Part shown: one piece after another, positions 18,369-27,662 of the stretch
How positions within the stretch are numbered: position 1 is the stretch's first letter
Layout: each line of letters starts with the position of its first letter
DNA from: Bacteroidales bacterium
Lineage (GTDB): Bacteria; Bacteroidota; Bacteroidia; Bacteroidales; GCA-2748055
Direction: 5' to 3'
NCBI GenBank assembly: GCA_021740585.1
Contig: JAIOZM010000020.1
Coordinates: 1 to 52,651 of the forward strand
Length of the DNA: 52,651 nucleotides
Made by a program: the position numbers and the translations under genes
The notes under the pieces: model-generated
Databases searched by the model: none
What the model was told of the DNA's origin: nothing
The model's input: the letters and a program-made list of their open reading frames with translations, nothing else

Positions 18369-19616
18369 TTATTTCCCTCGGCGAACTTCATTCATCACCC
18401 GTATTTTCACTTCATTAAAATTTTCCATATTTTCCTCTCTAACCGGAGAAACCGGAGGGGCTTCTACTTTTAAGGGGTCGATGGCTGCTCCATTTTTATA
18501 GAATCTGAAATCGAGATGCGGACCTGTGGAGAGTCCCGAGCTTCCAACATATCCAATTACCTGACCTTGCTTAACATAGCTTCCCATTTTTATTCCTTCT
18601 CCATACTTACTTAAATGAAGATAAGCTGTTGTATAGACAGAATTATGCTTAATTTTAAGCATATAACCTGCTCCACCATTATATTCTTTTTGAATTACCA
18701 CCCCGTCGCCAATCGCATTCACCGGTGTACCAACCGGAGCTGCGTAATCCACTCCATGGTGAGGTCTTCGTATCTTCAATATAGGATGCAATCTGGAGTT
18801 TGAAAATCTGGAGCTAATCCTAGAAAATCTCAGGGGGGCTTTCAGAAAGGCTTTTCGAAGGCTTTTCCCGTCTTCTTCATAAAAATCCAACACACTGTCC
18901 TGCTCAAATGGGATAGCCCAAAAATTGGCATTCATATGATTAAAATAGGCTCCGTAAATCTTTCCAATACCAATGGAAGTGGAATCGACAAAGTACTCGT
19001 CGTAAATTACCCTGAGACTATCCCCTTGCTGCAGGCCAAAGAAATCGATAGACCATGCATAAATTTCTGATAATTCTATGGCTAACATAGGATTGGCATC
19101 CTTCTCAATCATTGAGTTCCACAGAGAACTTTCTATACTTGCAGCAAAAAAGGAGTTTACTGTATCGACCTGTTTTTGCCCTGTCCACACATCCACAGAA
19201 TCTTTAAACTGAAATACCAGATATTCGAGTGGAGAATGTTCGTAAACAAAATAATCGATGTTGTGAACTGAATCTGATTTAAAGAATGCCAGATAAGGTC
19301 GCCCGGATTGAATTTTTCTAAGATTAAAAATACCCTGCGATTTAATTACGGCTTCGTTAATTGCACTATTACTCACCCCTAAATTACCAAGCAAAATGGA
19401 TAAAGGCTGATCTCTTTTTATATTTCCCTCAAGAATTTCAAAAGAGTCAATCATTATTCTGTCGTAGTCTATTTTTGGCTCTGGAATATGAATTTCTTCT
19501 GCCAGGATTGCCTCTTCATCAACATTATCGCTACTTTTCAGATTTTTACATGATTGGGTTAAAAATGCCCCGAATATTATTAATAATAAGCTGGATAATA
19601 TAGTTTTTTGTTTCAT
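18369..19616 (-). CDS. M23-family peptidase-like lipoprotein, atypical zinc site
   Basis: A 415-residue lipoprotein with Cys23 in LTQSCK. Residues 45-260 form a region like the N-terminal domains of periplasmic murein endopeptidases of the MepM type. Residues 275-395 are the M23/LytM fold: His286-Asp290 in HHGVDY, His334 in YLHLS and GPHLDFRFY at 365-373. The canonical second His of HxH, a zinc ligand, is Asp369 here, checked on the nucleotide sequence. It may bind metal differently, or be an inactive activator like EnvC or NlpD. It stands alone between purN and leuS. Confidence 0.88.
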   Translation of the reverse strand: MKQKTILSSLLLIIFGAFLTQSCKNLKSSDNVDEEAILAEEIHIPEPKIDYDRIMIDSFEILEGNIKRDQPLSILLGNLGVSNSAINEAVIKSQGIFNLRKIQSGRPYLAFFKSDSVHNIDYFVYEHSPLEYLVFQFKDSVDVWTGQKQVDTVNSFFAASIESSLWNSMIEKDANPMLAIELSEIYAWSIDFFGLQQGDSLRVIYDEYFVDSTSIGIGKIYGAYFNHMNANFWAIPFEQDSVLDFYEEDGKSLRKAFLKAPLRFSRISSRFSNSRLHPILKIRRPHHGVDYAAPVGTPVNAIGDGVVIQKEYNGGAGYMLKIKHNSVYTTAYLHLSKYGEGIKMGSYVKQGQVIGYVGSSGLSTGPHLDFRFYKNGAAIDPLKVEAPPVSPVREENMENFNEVKIRVMNEVRRGK

Positions 19617-19746
19617 TTAATCTAAGTTCGGACCTTTTCAGGCTTATATTTAAGTATGATTTGGGTTTCAATAATGATTTAGGCTATTGCAGCAGTATAA
19701 ATGTGGGCAATTAAGCTGGTTTCTTTTTAGTTATTTTCAAAATAAA

Positions 19747-22404
19747 TCAGATTACGAAATTTATAATTTTTCCCGGAACAACAATTACCTTTTTAGGTGT
19801 TTTTCCTTCCAGCCACTTATGCGTTCGCTCGTCCTCCAATGCAGCTTTTTCCACACCTGCCTTATCCACATCAACCGGGAGCTCTAATTTAAAGCGCATT
19901 TTCCCATTAAATGATACAGGATATTCGAAGCTGGCCTCCGTTAAGTACGACTCATTCACCTGTGGCCATGGTTCGTATGATAAAGTATCATTATGTCCAT
20001 AAATCTGCCAAAACTCCTCAGCCAGGTGGGGCGCAAAAGGGGCCAGAATCAAAGCGAAGGTCTCGGCTGTTTTCTTGCTTACTTTTCCTTTTTTTGTAAC
20101 ATGGTTAGTAAATATCATATAGGCAGAAACGGCAGTGTTAAAATGCAGATTTTCAATGTCAGACTCAACTTTTTTGATGGTCTGGTGAAGGGCTTTTAAA
20201 GTTTCTTTATCATCTTCCTCTTCTGTTATATTTTCTGTATTTGCAAAAAACCTAAAGGCTTTAGCCAAAAATCCAAAAACGCCCTTAACACCTTTATCGT
20301 CCCATGGTTTTGCCGCATCCAGCGGACCCATAAACATTTCATACAGACGCAAGGAGTCTGCTCCATATTTAGAGGTAACATCATCGGGATTCACTACGTT
20401 TTTAAGTGATTTCGACATTTTTGCCACGATCTGTTTAAGCTCTTCCCCTGTTTCTTTATGGAAGAATTTACTTTCTTTTTGCTCCACAAAGTCGCCTCCT
20501 ACTTTTGCCCCTGTCTGGGTTTCGTAGGCAAAGGCAAGAATCATTCCCTGATTAAAGAGCTTGGTATAAGGCTCATCGGTTGAAACGATTCCTAAATCGA
20601 ATAAAACTTTATGCCAGAACCGGCTATAGAGCAAGTGCAAAACGGCATGCTCGGCACCGCCGATATACAGATCGACGGGCATCCAGTATTTTTCTTTTTT
20701 CTTGTCGAATATGGCACCTGTGTTTAGCGGATCGATATACCTCAGATAATACCAGCATGAGCCGGCCCATTGAGGCATAGTGTTGGTTTCCCGGCGACCT
20801 TTCCGGCCGTTTTCATCAACAACATTCAGCCAATCTCCTGCGTTCGACAAGGGCGATTCTCCGGAATTACCCGGTTCGAATTTTTCAAGTTCGGGTAAAA
20901 TCAGAGGGAGTTCATTTTCTTCCAGCAAGCTTATTTCGCCATCTTCCCAATGAATAACAGGGAAAGGTTCGCCCCAGTATCTTTGCCGGCTGAACAACCA
21001 ATCGCGTAATTTAAAATTGACCTTTTTCTCTCCCAATTTATTATCTTCCAGCCATTCAATTGCTTTTGCAATTCCCTCTGCCTTATCCAATCCATTTATA
21101 TCCAGTCCGCTCTGAGAATTGGAAGAATTAATGTATCTCCCACCTTCTGTCCAGCTCATCTCACCTTTTAAAACAGCTTTTCTGACATCCTCATCAGGAG
21201 TTTCAGGATCCATAATACAATTAATTTTCAACTTAAATTTCTGTGCAAATTCAAAGTCGCGGGTATCATGAGCCGGCACCGCCATAATGGCTCCTGTTCC
21301 GTATCCGGTAAGCACATAATCGGCTATCCAGATAGGAATTTTTTCGTTATTCGCAGGATTAATCGCGTATCTGCCACTAAAAACACCCGATTTATCTTTT
21401 GCCAGATCGGTTCTGTCGAGATCAGATTTTAGTCCGGCTGCTTTTATATAGGCCTCAACATTTTCTAACTGTTCTTTTACAGTAATTTTCTTTGTAAGCT
21501 CGTGTTCCGGAGCGAGAACCATATAAGTGGCGCCAAAAAGAGTATCAGGCCGGGTAGTAAAAACTTTTATTTTCTCATCGAGACCATCAATAGTAAAATC
21601 CACTTCAGCACCCACAGATTTCCCAATCCAGTTCCGCTGCATATCCTTTACTCCATCCTGCCAGTCGAGACCATCAAGACCCTGTAAAAGTCTGTCGCCA
21701 TAGTGATGTATCCTCAACATCCATTGTTTCAGATTCTTTTTCTCCACGGTGTGGCCGCATTTTTCATGACTTCCATCGGTAAGAACTTCCTCGTTGGCGC
21801 AAACAATTTTACAGCTATTGCACCACCAGACCTGGGCATTATCATAATAAGCCAGTCTTTTCGATTTTATGTATTCTTTTTCCGCCTCACTACCTTTTGA
21901 GACCAGGTCGGCCGGCACTATTAATTCTTTTATATCGCGACCTTTATTTTGCTCAAAATCGAACCATGTATTGTACAATTTTATGAATATCCACTGGGTC
22001 CATTTATAATAGTCGGGATCTGTAGTATTAATTTCCCTGTCCCAGTCGTAACTCAATCCGATTTCCTTAATCTGACGACGAAAGGTATCACAATTCTTGT
22101 TGGTAATAATGGATGGATGAGTTCCTGTTTGAATAGCATACTGTTCAGCCGGAAGTCCGAATGCATCCCATCCCATAGGGTGAAGCACATTAAATCCCTT
22201 CATACGCTTATAACGACTAACGATATCGGTGGCTGTATATCCTTCAGGGTGACCCACATGAAGGCCTGCACCGGAGGGATAAGGATACATATCCAATACA
22301 TAATATTTTTTGGGATTGCTGGTATCATCTGGGGTTTTAAAGGTCTTGTTTTCCTCCCAATACTGCTGCCATTTCTTTTCGATCTCTTTAAAATTGTAGT
22401 CCAT
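19747..22404 (-). CDS. leuS: Leucyl-tRNA synthetase
   Basis: An 885-residue class I synthetase from ATG 22404, giving the usual N-terminus [16 protein letters not shown]; a GTG 27 bases upstream would add atypical residues. The HIGH-type site is [10 protein letters not shown] near residue 50, zinc-ribbon Cys pairs lie near 195-220, and the editing domain carries [24 protein letters not shown] provides KMSKS near 655, and the anticodon-binding domain closes the protein. It charges tRNA-Leu and edits mischarged Ile/Met analogues. No neighbouring gene appears to be part of its transcript. Confidence 0.97.
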   Translation of the reverse strand: MDYNFKEIEKKWQQYWEENKTFKTPDDTSNPKKYYVLDMYPYPSGAGLHVGHPEGYTATDIVSRYKRMKGFNVLHPMGWDAFGLPAEQYAIQTGTHPSIITNKNCDTFRRQIKEIGLSYDWDREINTTDPDYYKWTQWIFIKLYNTWFDFEQNKGRDIKELIVPADLVSKGSEAEKEYIKSKRLAYYDNAQVWWCNSCKIVCANEEVLTDGSHEKCGHTVEKKNLKQWMLRIHHYGDRLLQGLDGLDWQDGVKDMQRNWIGKSVGAEVDFTIDGLDEKIKVFTTRPDTLFGATYMVLAPEHELTKKITVKEQLENVEAYIKAAGLKSDLDRTDLAKDKSGVFSGRYAINPANNEKIPIWIADYVLTGYGTGAIMAVPAHDTRDFEFAQKFKLKINCIMDPETPDEDVRKAVLKGEMSWTEGGRYINSSNSQSGLDINGLDKAEGIAKAIEWLEDNKLGEKKVNFKLRDWLFSRQRYWGEPFPVIHWEDGEISLLEENELPLILPELEKFEPGNSGESPLSNAGDWLNVVDENGRKGRRETNTMPQWAGSCWYYLRYIDPLNTGAIFDKKKEKYWMPVDLYIGGAEHAVLHLLYSRFWHKVLFDLGIVSTDEPYTKLFNQGMILAFAYETQTGAKVGGDFVEQKESKFFHKETGEELKQIVAKMSKSLKNVVNPDDVTSKYGADSLRLYEMFMGPLDAAKPWDDKGVKGVFGFLAKAFRFFANTENITEEEDDKETLKALHQTIKKVESDIENLHFNTAVSAYMIFTNHVTKKGKVSKKTAETFALILAPFAPHLAEEFWQIYGHNDTLSYEPWPQVNESYLTEASFEYPVSFNGKMRFKLELPVDVDKAGVEKAALEDERTHKWLEGKTPKKVIVVPGKIINFVI

Positions 22405-22428
22405 TTTTGTTGCTGATTTGAATTTCTT

Positions 22429-22634
22429 CACGATATCACGATATCACGATATCACGTCATTACTTGTTTTACCCCCCTCTGATCCCCCCTTATGCTTCCG
22501 CTAAAGCTTCAGCGACACGCGGAAAGGGGGGAGGCAAGTTAGTCGTGATAAGGTAGTATTTCTATTTTTCAAACAAATACCTTTCTTACCTCTTCACTTT
22601 ATCATGTCATCACGATATCACGATATCACGTCAT
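22429..22634. repeat. Two CACGATAT tandem arrays bracketing a palindromic repeat
   Basis: Array 1 (22429-22460) has three perfect CACGATAT units plus CACGTCAT. Array 2 (22611-22634) has two units plus CACGTCAT. Both are in the same orientation, ~180 bases apart, immediately upstream of leuS. The 150 bases between hold a G/C-block palindrome (22471-22540). The arrays may be duplication scars of its insertion. Confidence 0.75.
22471..22540. repeat. Dispersed palindromic repeat, copy A
   Basis: Arms CCCCCCTT (22484-22491) and AAGGGGGG (22524-22531) enclose TTCCGC and GCGGAA, flanking the core CTAAAGCTTCAGCGACA. The same core recurs inside copy C near 50555. It is non-coding. Confidence 0.65.
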
Positions 22635-22822
22635 CACTTCTTTATTAATTTGCGAAAATAGAAAAACTTTATGGAATAGCCTTGTTTATTGATTGAAATT
22701 GATTGAGGGATAAATAGTTTCTGGAACTGGATGTTGTATTTAACATATTCAGCTGATTGACCAGCATTGCAGATAGCTATTGGGAAGCACATCAGCACGC
22801 TACTACACTACCACATTAACTA

Positions 22823-22871
22823 CCCCTCTCCCGTCTCCCCTGAAGGGGAGAGGCTGGTTTGCGGCTTTGAA
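22823..22871. repeat. Dispersed palindromic repeat, copy B
   Basis: CTCTCCCGTCTCCCC, TGAA, GGGGAGAGG form a hairpin, followed by CTGGTTTGCGGCTTTGAA. The same 18-base tail follows copy C at 50601-50618. Apart from these repeats, I see no gene in 22405-22943. Confidence 0.7.
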
Positions 22872-22943
22872 AAAGTTATTTAACAAATTTATCAGGACAT
22901 TATTACACTATCCTTCGGCAGGCTCAGGAGCCCCAACACCATC

Positions 22944-24155
22944 CTACTTATCATAATAACCACCCAGATAATCGTAAATGAAGTTTTTGAGTTCTATAGG
23001 ATCGACTGGGCCATTTTGCCTGTAAATGATTTCACCTCCTGGTGCAATAAGTACAGTAAAAGGCAGTGGTCCTTTCCATTCAGTGTCCAAAGCTTTTATG
23101 ATGGCATCGCTGCTGGCCCCGGTATAAATATAATTCAGGCTTGTCCGGCCTTCATTTTCAAGCTTCCTACTCAAAGCATTTGGGGGGACGGCTTGATGTT
23201 TCACAAGAAATTCAACGGTTTGTTCCTTCATTTTTGGGTTATCCATCGAAATAGTAATCATTTCGAAGGGCCGGTTTCCAAGTCTTTGGGAAATGGCGAC
23301 TAAGTCGGGAAATTCGGCCACGCAAGGTGAACACCATGTTGCCCAAACGTTTACCAGTCGTAATCGGTCTGAGTTGTTTTTAGCTAGTTCTGCGACACCT
23401 TCAGCATCGATTTCTAAAATAGTTACCGGAACCAAAGCAAGACTGGTTTTAGCCTCAGATACGTCTTCGCGCTTATAATTCCATTTTGTTGAGCAACCCA
23501 TAACGGTTGTAGTTGGGGTTGTAACAACTTGTCCGGCTAATAATTCTTCTATTGCATTTCTTGTATCATGTGAAGTTACTGTGGCGGGATCGGCAAAACG
23601 TGAATCATCAACACGGCCAGCATATCTTAGTTCTCTGTCCTTGTCAAATAAAAATACGTGTGGTGTAGCCAGGCAGCCATAAGCTTTAGAAGCCATCTGT
23701 TTATCGCCGTCATACAAATAGGGGAACGGAAAGCCAGCCTCTTTGGCATAAAGTATCATTTCCTCATAGCTATCGTTATATTTTGAATAACCAAGTTCGT
23801 CGGCACGGACACTTTCCGGATTATTCGGATTGATGGCCACTACCTCCAGACCTTGCGATTTAAATTCCTTAACCATTGGGATTAGTCGAGTCTCTGCTGC
23901 ATGGGAGTATGGACAATGATTTGATAAAAACACAACCATAAGGAGATTTGCTGTTTTAAAATCAGCCAGTGTATATGTTTTTCCATCTATGCCCAGCAGC
24001 TCAAAACCGGGCGCGGGATCGCCAATATTCAGTGTATTAGCGTCAGGTGGGAGTCCCCCGGTTACTTCACCCCTCTTTTTTGTCTGGCCTGAAGCAGAAT
24101 ACCCTATTGATAATACCAGTATCGTAAGAAGAAAGGGAAAACTTAACTTTTTCAT
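22944..24155 (-). CDS. Exported double thioredoxin-fold protein (peroxiredoxin-like plus TlpA-like)
   Basis: A 403-residue protein with a signal peptide (about 1-23, GYSASGQ). Domain 1 (about 40-225) is AhpC/TSA-like, with Cys81 in NHCPYSHA, Cys161 in YGCLATP and a later GCSTKW. The CPYS site has one Cys, fitting a peroxiredoxin-like reductant rather than a CxxC oxidoreductase. Domain 2 (about 245-400) is TlpA/ResA-like with WATWCSPC (Cys275, Cys278). Such fusions reduce periplasmic thiols or peroxides. It sits at the edge of the polysaccharide locus, 153 bases beyond the beta-helix gene; membership is uncertain. Confidence 0.88.
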   Translation of the reverse strand: MKKLSFPFLLTILVLSIGYSASGQTKKRGEVTGGLPPDANTLNIGDPAPGFELLGIDGKTYTLADFKTANLLMVVFLSNHCPYSHAAETRLIPMVKEFKSQGLEVVAINPNNPESVRADELGYSKYNDSYEEMILYAKEAGFPFPYLYDGDKQMASKAYGCLATPHVFLFDKDRELRYAGRVDDSRFADPATVTSHDTRNAIEELLAGQVVTTPTTTVMGCSTKWNYKREDVSEAKTSLALVPVTILEIDAEGVAELAKNNSDRLRLVNVWATWCSPCVAEFPDLVAISQRLGNRPFEMITISMDNPKMKEQTVEFLVKHQAVPPNALSRKLENEGRTSLNYIYTGASSDAIIKALDTEWKGPLPFTVLIAPGGEIIYRQNGPVDPIELKNFIYDYLGGYYDK

Positions 24156-24308
24156 TTTAATACTTTTTAATTATCGACTTATAGCTATTGGAGGAATTCA
24201 AAACAAAAGCAATACCAAATCTGTGGATCTATAAAGTTCGGAAGGCAATATTTTAAAAAAATATATCTCATTTATCCCGATTATTTATTTACAATGAATT
24301 AGCATAGA

Positions 24309-25712
24309 TCACTTAAGAACTAATTGTATAGTTTTAGTGTAACTCCCGGTTTCCATTTTACAGAAATATATTCCAGCTTTGTTTTTCCCGGCATTCCAAT
24401 ACACCTTATGATCGCCTTCAGGAAATACTGAATTAGCCAGACTTTCTACTTCCACTCCTATAATACTATATATTCTAATGTTAACACTTGAAGCAGATAC
24501 AAGGTGAAAGTTAATTTCCGTTGATCCATGAAATGGATTGGGGAAGCTTTGCTCCAGTATATTTTCCGTAGAGCCGGGCATATTTTCTTTAATTCCGGTT
24601 GCGTCATAAACTCCCCATCTCAGATCACCAATTTGGCCACCATCTGTTGAAGCAGTAAGAAGAGGAGAATTATAAGGTAGGGAGAAATCTCCCTCAACAG
24701 CATTATTATAATATGGGTTATAAGTCATACTATCCTTAAATACATAAGAAATCCATTCTGTCCCTAATTCATCGTTAGGTGGGGTAACATCCCAAAAACA
24801 TGTATTTTCAATAATTACAGCTGTATCGCACATGGGTTCGAATAGATATACCGCAGGTTGGTTATATTGCTGCTGGTGGGAAATAATACAATTGGAAATA
24901 GTAAGAGGATGATAAGAATTGTCGATTTGAATATGGCCATGAATATCCCCTAAATTATTCAGAGTACAGTGGTCGATAAATCCAGTAGGTGTAATGGTTT
25001 CAGGAGATATTGGTATATAAGGTTTTTCAGGATGCTCAAGTACACATCGGTAGCCTATTTTTCCAATTTTCAATGCCATGCCATTCAGATTGTATATGGT
25101 TGAATTGGTCATTTCAAGATGATGCAGCGACACATGTTTGTATTGAAGAAAATGGTTTGCATTATACACGGTAACCTGGTCTATAAAAACTGAATCCTGT
25201 ATTAGGCCACGGGCATAATCATCCTTCATACCGTGTATTATATAATCAGTAAAATCATGAAATATGCAATCCTTAAAATGAAAATTACCGATTTTTGCTT
25301 CGCTCGGAGTAGGTCTTGCATCAAAAATAAGCATACTAGCAGCTACTGCTTCTCCTCCTGAAATTCCATGAATATCAAGCCCTTCAAGTGTCAGCGCAGC
25401 GCCATCATTTACTTCAAAAAAGTAATATTTTTTTGACGGGTCTACGTCATCCTCCAAACATAACACTGCTTTTTCAGTAGCATTATCTTCCACCTTAATG
25501 GTCAAAGGAAAACCGAGCACTCCAAAGCCGGAGGCTCCTGATGCGACAGTATATTTTCTTCCAGATAGTAGTTCAAGGATGTCATTTGGTGCGGCCGATT
25601 GAATAGCTGAAGCCAGGGTGCCTTGTCCGGGTGCAACATGATGAATAACCTGGGCTTTTGCATTAGTACTAAGAATAAAAAACAAAACGGTACCTATTAT
25701 TCCAGCTCTCAT
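24309..25712 (-). CDS. Secreted right-handed beta-helix protein with T9SS sorting domain
   Basis: A 467-residue protein. Signal peptide ends near residue 20 (STNAKAQ). Residues ~25-370 look like a pectate-lyase or chondroitinase-B-type beta-helix of the DUF4957/DUF5123 kind: repeated hydrophobic strands with TLEGLDIHGISG, DCIFHDFTDY, IDHCTLNNLGD and ISNCIISHQQ. The last ~80 residues (FPNPFHGSTEI to KTIQLVLK) are a type A type IX secretion C-terminal domain, so it is released to or attached at the cell surface. It may bind or cleave a polysaccharide; the catalytic site cannot be assigned by eye. Its last product in the locus suggests surface processing of substrate. Confidence 0.83.
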   Translation of the reverse strand: MRAGIIGTVLFFILSTNAKAQVIHHVAPGQGTLASAIQSAAPNDILELLSGRKYTVASGASGFGVLGFPLTIKVEDNATEKAVLCLEDDVDPSKKYYFFEVNDGAALTLEGLDIHGISGGEAVAASMLIFDARPTPSEAKIGNFHFKDCIFHDFTDYIIHGMKDDYARGLIQDSVFIDQVTVYNANHFLQYKHVSLHHLEMTNSTIYNLNGMALKIGKIGYRCVLEHPEKPYIPISPETITPTGFIDHCTLNNLGDIHGHIQIDNSYHPLTISNCIISHQQQYNQPAVYLFEPMCDTAVIIENTCFWDVTPPNDELGTEWISYVFKDSMTYNPYYNNAVEGDFSLPYNSPLLTASTDGGQIGDLRWGVYDATGIKENMPGSTENILEQSFPNPFHGSTEINFHLVSASSVNIRIYSIIGVEVESLANSVFPEGDHKVYWNAGKNKAGIYFCKMETGSYTKTIQLVLK

Positions 25713-25784
25713 AATTTAAAATTTTATCTATTCAGGAATTTTCTTCTTCCCATTAAAATCTTCTTTATTACCATATTCAACCAA

Positions 25785-26780
25785 TTATATGGAAATCCAG
25801 TTATTGGTATTTGAACTTTCAGCCACAGCTTCTATTACCTTCATATTTGCTACTGAATCGTCCAGAGTATAAGGAAGTGCAGTATTTTTAATAATCGCCA
25901 GAGCAAAGGCTTCAGTCTGAAGGCTGTACTGATCGACCGGATCAAAAACAATTTCTTCTCTTTCAGAACCGGTTCGCAACCATATTCTCGAAGGAGAATC
26001 AGGTGGAGCGTTGACGGGAACTTCTACTTCAATATGTCCTTTATCAGCTAAAATATTGACTCGTTGATAGGGCATTAGTTGCGTCCCACAGGTAAAAGTT
26101 GATGTTACTCCCTCCGAAAAATCCAATATTCCCGACGCCAGCCTATCGATTTTCATTTCCGGATCGCGATTGATTATTCCAAGAACTCTGATAGGCTCTT
26201 TCCCTAGTAAAAATCGTGGGAAAGACATACAGTAACATCCAATATCCATTAATGCCCCTCCTCCCACCTCAGTTTTATTACGAATATTTGTCGGATCGAT
26301 GTTGTAATACGAGAAAAAGGATTGAATGGTCTTTACTTCACCTATTCTTCCGGAATCTATAATAGCTTTCACTTTAATCCACTGGGGATGAAAGTGGTAC
26401 ATAAAGGCTTCCATTATTTTTTGTCTGGGATATTTTTTTGAAGCTACATTAAGTTGAATAGCTTCTGTTGCGTTTAATGCGATTGGCTTCTCACATAAAA
26501 CATGTTTTCCTGCTTTTATTGCCCTGATTGTCCATTCCAAATGCAAATGATTTGGCAAAGGATTATAAATGGCATCAATATCCGGGTCATTAATCAGTTC
26601 TTCATACGAGCCATAAAATTTGGGAATTCCCAACTTTTCAGCAATACTTTTTGATTTATCGAAGTCACGAGATGAAATGGCTGTTACTTCGCAAAATCTG
26701 GCATGCATAATGGCAGGGATTACTTTCACGACTCCAATTCTGGCCGTACTAAGTATTCCCCATCGAATGTTGGCTTTCAT
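25785..26780 (-). CDS. Gfo/Idh/MocA-family oxidoreductase (cytoplasmic)
   Basis: A 331-residue NAD(P)-dependent dehydrogenase from ATG 26780 (a TTG start two codons upstream is less likely). The N-terminal Rossmann fold begins WGILSTARIGVVKVIPAI, and GKHVLCEKPIAL near residues 91-102 holds the conserved EKP with its catalytic Lys. A C-terminal substrate domain completes the fold. There is no signal peptide. Family members oxidise or reduce sugars and inositols, commonly at C3. The gene follows the TIM-barrel isomerase gene by 37 bases and likely acts on the same imported sugar. Confidence 0.92.
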   Translation of the reverse strand: MKANIRWGILSTARIGVVKVIPAIMHARFCEVTAISSRDFDKSKSIAEKLGIPKFYGSYEELINDPDIDAIYNPLPNHLHLEWTIRAIKAGKHVLCEKPIALNATEAIQLNVASKKYPRQKIMEAFMYHFHPQWIKVKAIIDSGRIGEVKTIQSFFSYYNIDPTNIRNKTEVGGGALMDIGCYCMSFPRFLLGKEPIRVLGIINRDPEMKIDRLASGILDFSEGVTSTFTCGTQLMPYQRVNILADKGHIEVEVPVNAPPDSPSRIWLRTGSEREEIVFDPVDQYSLQTEAFALAIIKNTALPYTLDDSVANMKVIEAVAESSNTNNWISI

Positions 26781-26817
26781 CTGCAAGGTATTAATTAATT
26801 ATTAATCTGAATTGTAA

Positions 26818-27654
26818 TTAAAAGTATTTTAAGCCTGCAATGTTGCATAGATTTCGGGTTGCCTTAATTGCTTCCACAAATAGCTCTGGGCCTGTATCAC
26901 CACCAAACTGACCTCCGATTCTCAAATGTGGCTCCATGGTAACAAATCCGGAATACTTCATTCTGGCTAATTCTTGGATTAATTCAGGTATCTGACCGTC
27001 CCCTTCACCAGGCATGGATCCGATATCAGAACTACCTATCTTCCAGTCTTTAATATGAATATGGTTCACGAAGGGCTTCATTACAGGCCAGCAAACATTC
27101 ATATTATTATGAATATTTTCTCCCCATACAAAATTCGCCGGATCGTAGGCGAGCCTAAGGTTTGGAGAATTTACTGATAATGCAATATCTATGCAGTTTT
27201 CTGCGCTATGACCATAAATATGAGATTCGTTTTCGTGTACCATCACAATTTTTGAATTGCGCAAAAAATCTGCCATTTTAGCCATCCATCCCAGAACCTC
27301 TCCTCTGAAATTTTCAATTATGCCACCAATGGGTGCATAATAACTAAAAACACGTATTAAAGGGGCATTTAAAAATACCGCAATGTCTACAGCATGCTTG
27401 AATTTATCAAAATGCCCTTCTAAATCTTCATCTATCCTGACTTTCCCAATAGGGGATCCTAAAGCGCTGATCCCAATTGAATAGCTCTCCAAAAGCTCTT
27501 TTACTTTATTCAATTCCTTTTCTGAAAGATCCATAATATTCTTACCATTTACGAATCTAATTTCAATAAATCTGATATTTTGAGATTTCAGAAACTTAAG
27601 CTGTTCCTCAAAATTACTACATACCTCATCAGCAAAAGCGCTAAATTTTATCAT
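26818..27654 (-). CDS. Cytoplasmic sugar isomerase/epimerase-like TIM barrel
   Basis: A 278-residue AP-endonuclease-2-type TIM barrel from Met at 27654 (MIKFSAFADE is the typical family start). A six-residue upstream extension would overlap the transporter gene. The four metal-site segments are present: Glu in VMVHENES, Asp in LAYDPANF, His in VNHIHIKDW and Glu in VTMEPHL. This is the tagatose-3-epimerase/xylose-isomerase-like pattern, unlike the two exported paralogues in this locus. There is no signal peptide. With its neighbours it forms a transporter-isomerase-dehydrogenase operon for an imported sugar. Confidence 0.88.
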   Translation of the reverse strand: MIKFSAFADEVCSNFEEQLKFLKSQNIRFIEIRFVNGKNIMDLSEKELNKVKELLESYSIGISALGSPIGKVRIDEDLEGHFDKFKHAVDIAVFLNAPLIRVFSYYAPIGGIIENFRGEVLGWMAKMADFLRNSKIVMVHENESHIYGHSAENCIDIALSVNSPNLRLAYDPANFVWGENIHNNMNVCWPVMKPFVNHIHIKDWKIGSSDIGSMPGEGDGQIPELIQELARMKYSGFVTMEPHLRIGGQFGGDTGPELFVEAIKATRNLCNIAGLKYF

Positions 27655-27662
27655 ATTACTAT

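Noticed and set aside
19747..22431. GTG start of leuS nine codons upstream
   Set aside because: It adds a non-conserved extension reaching into the tandem repeat array; ATG 22404 gives the usual N-terminus.
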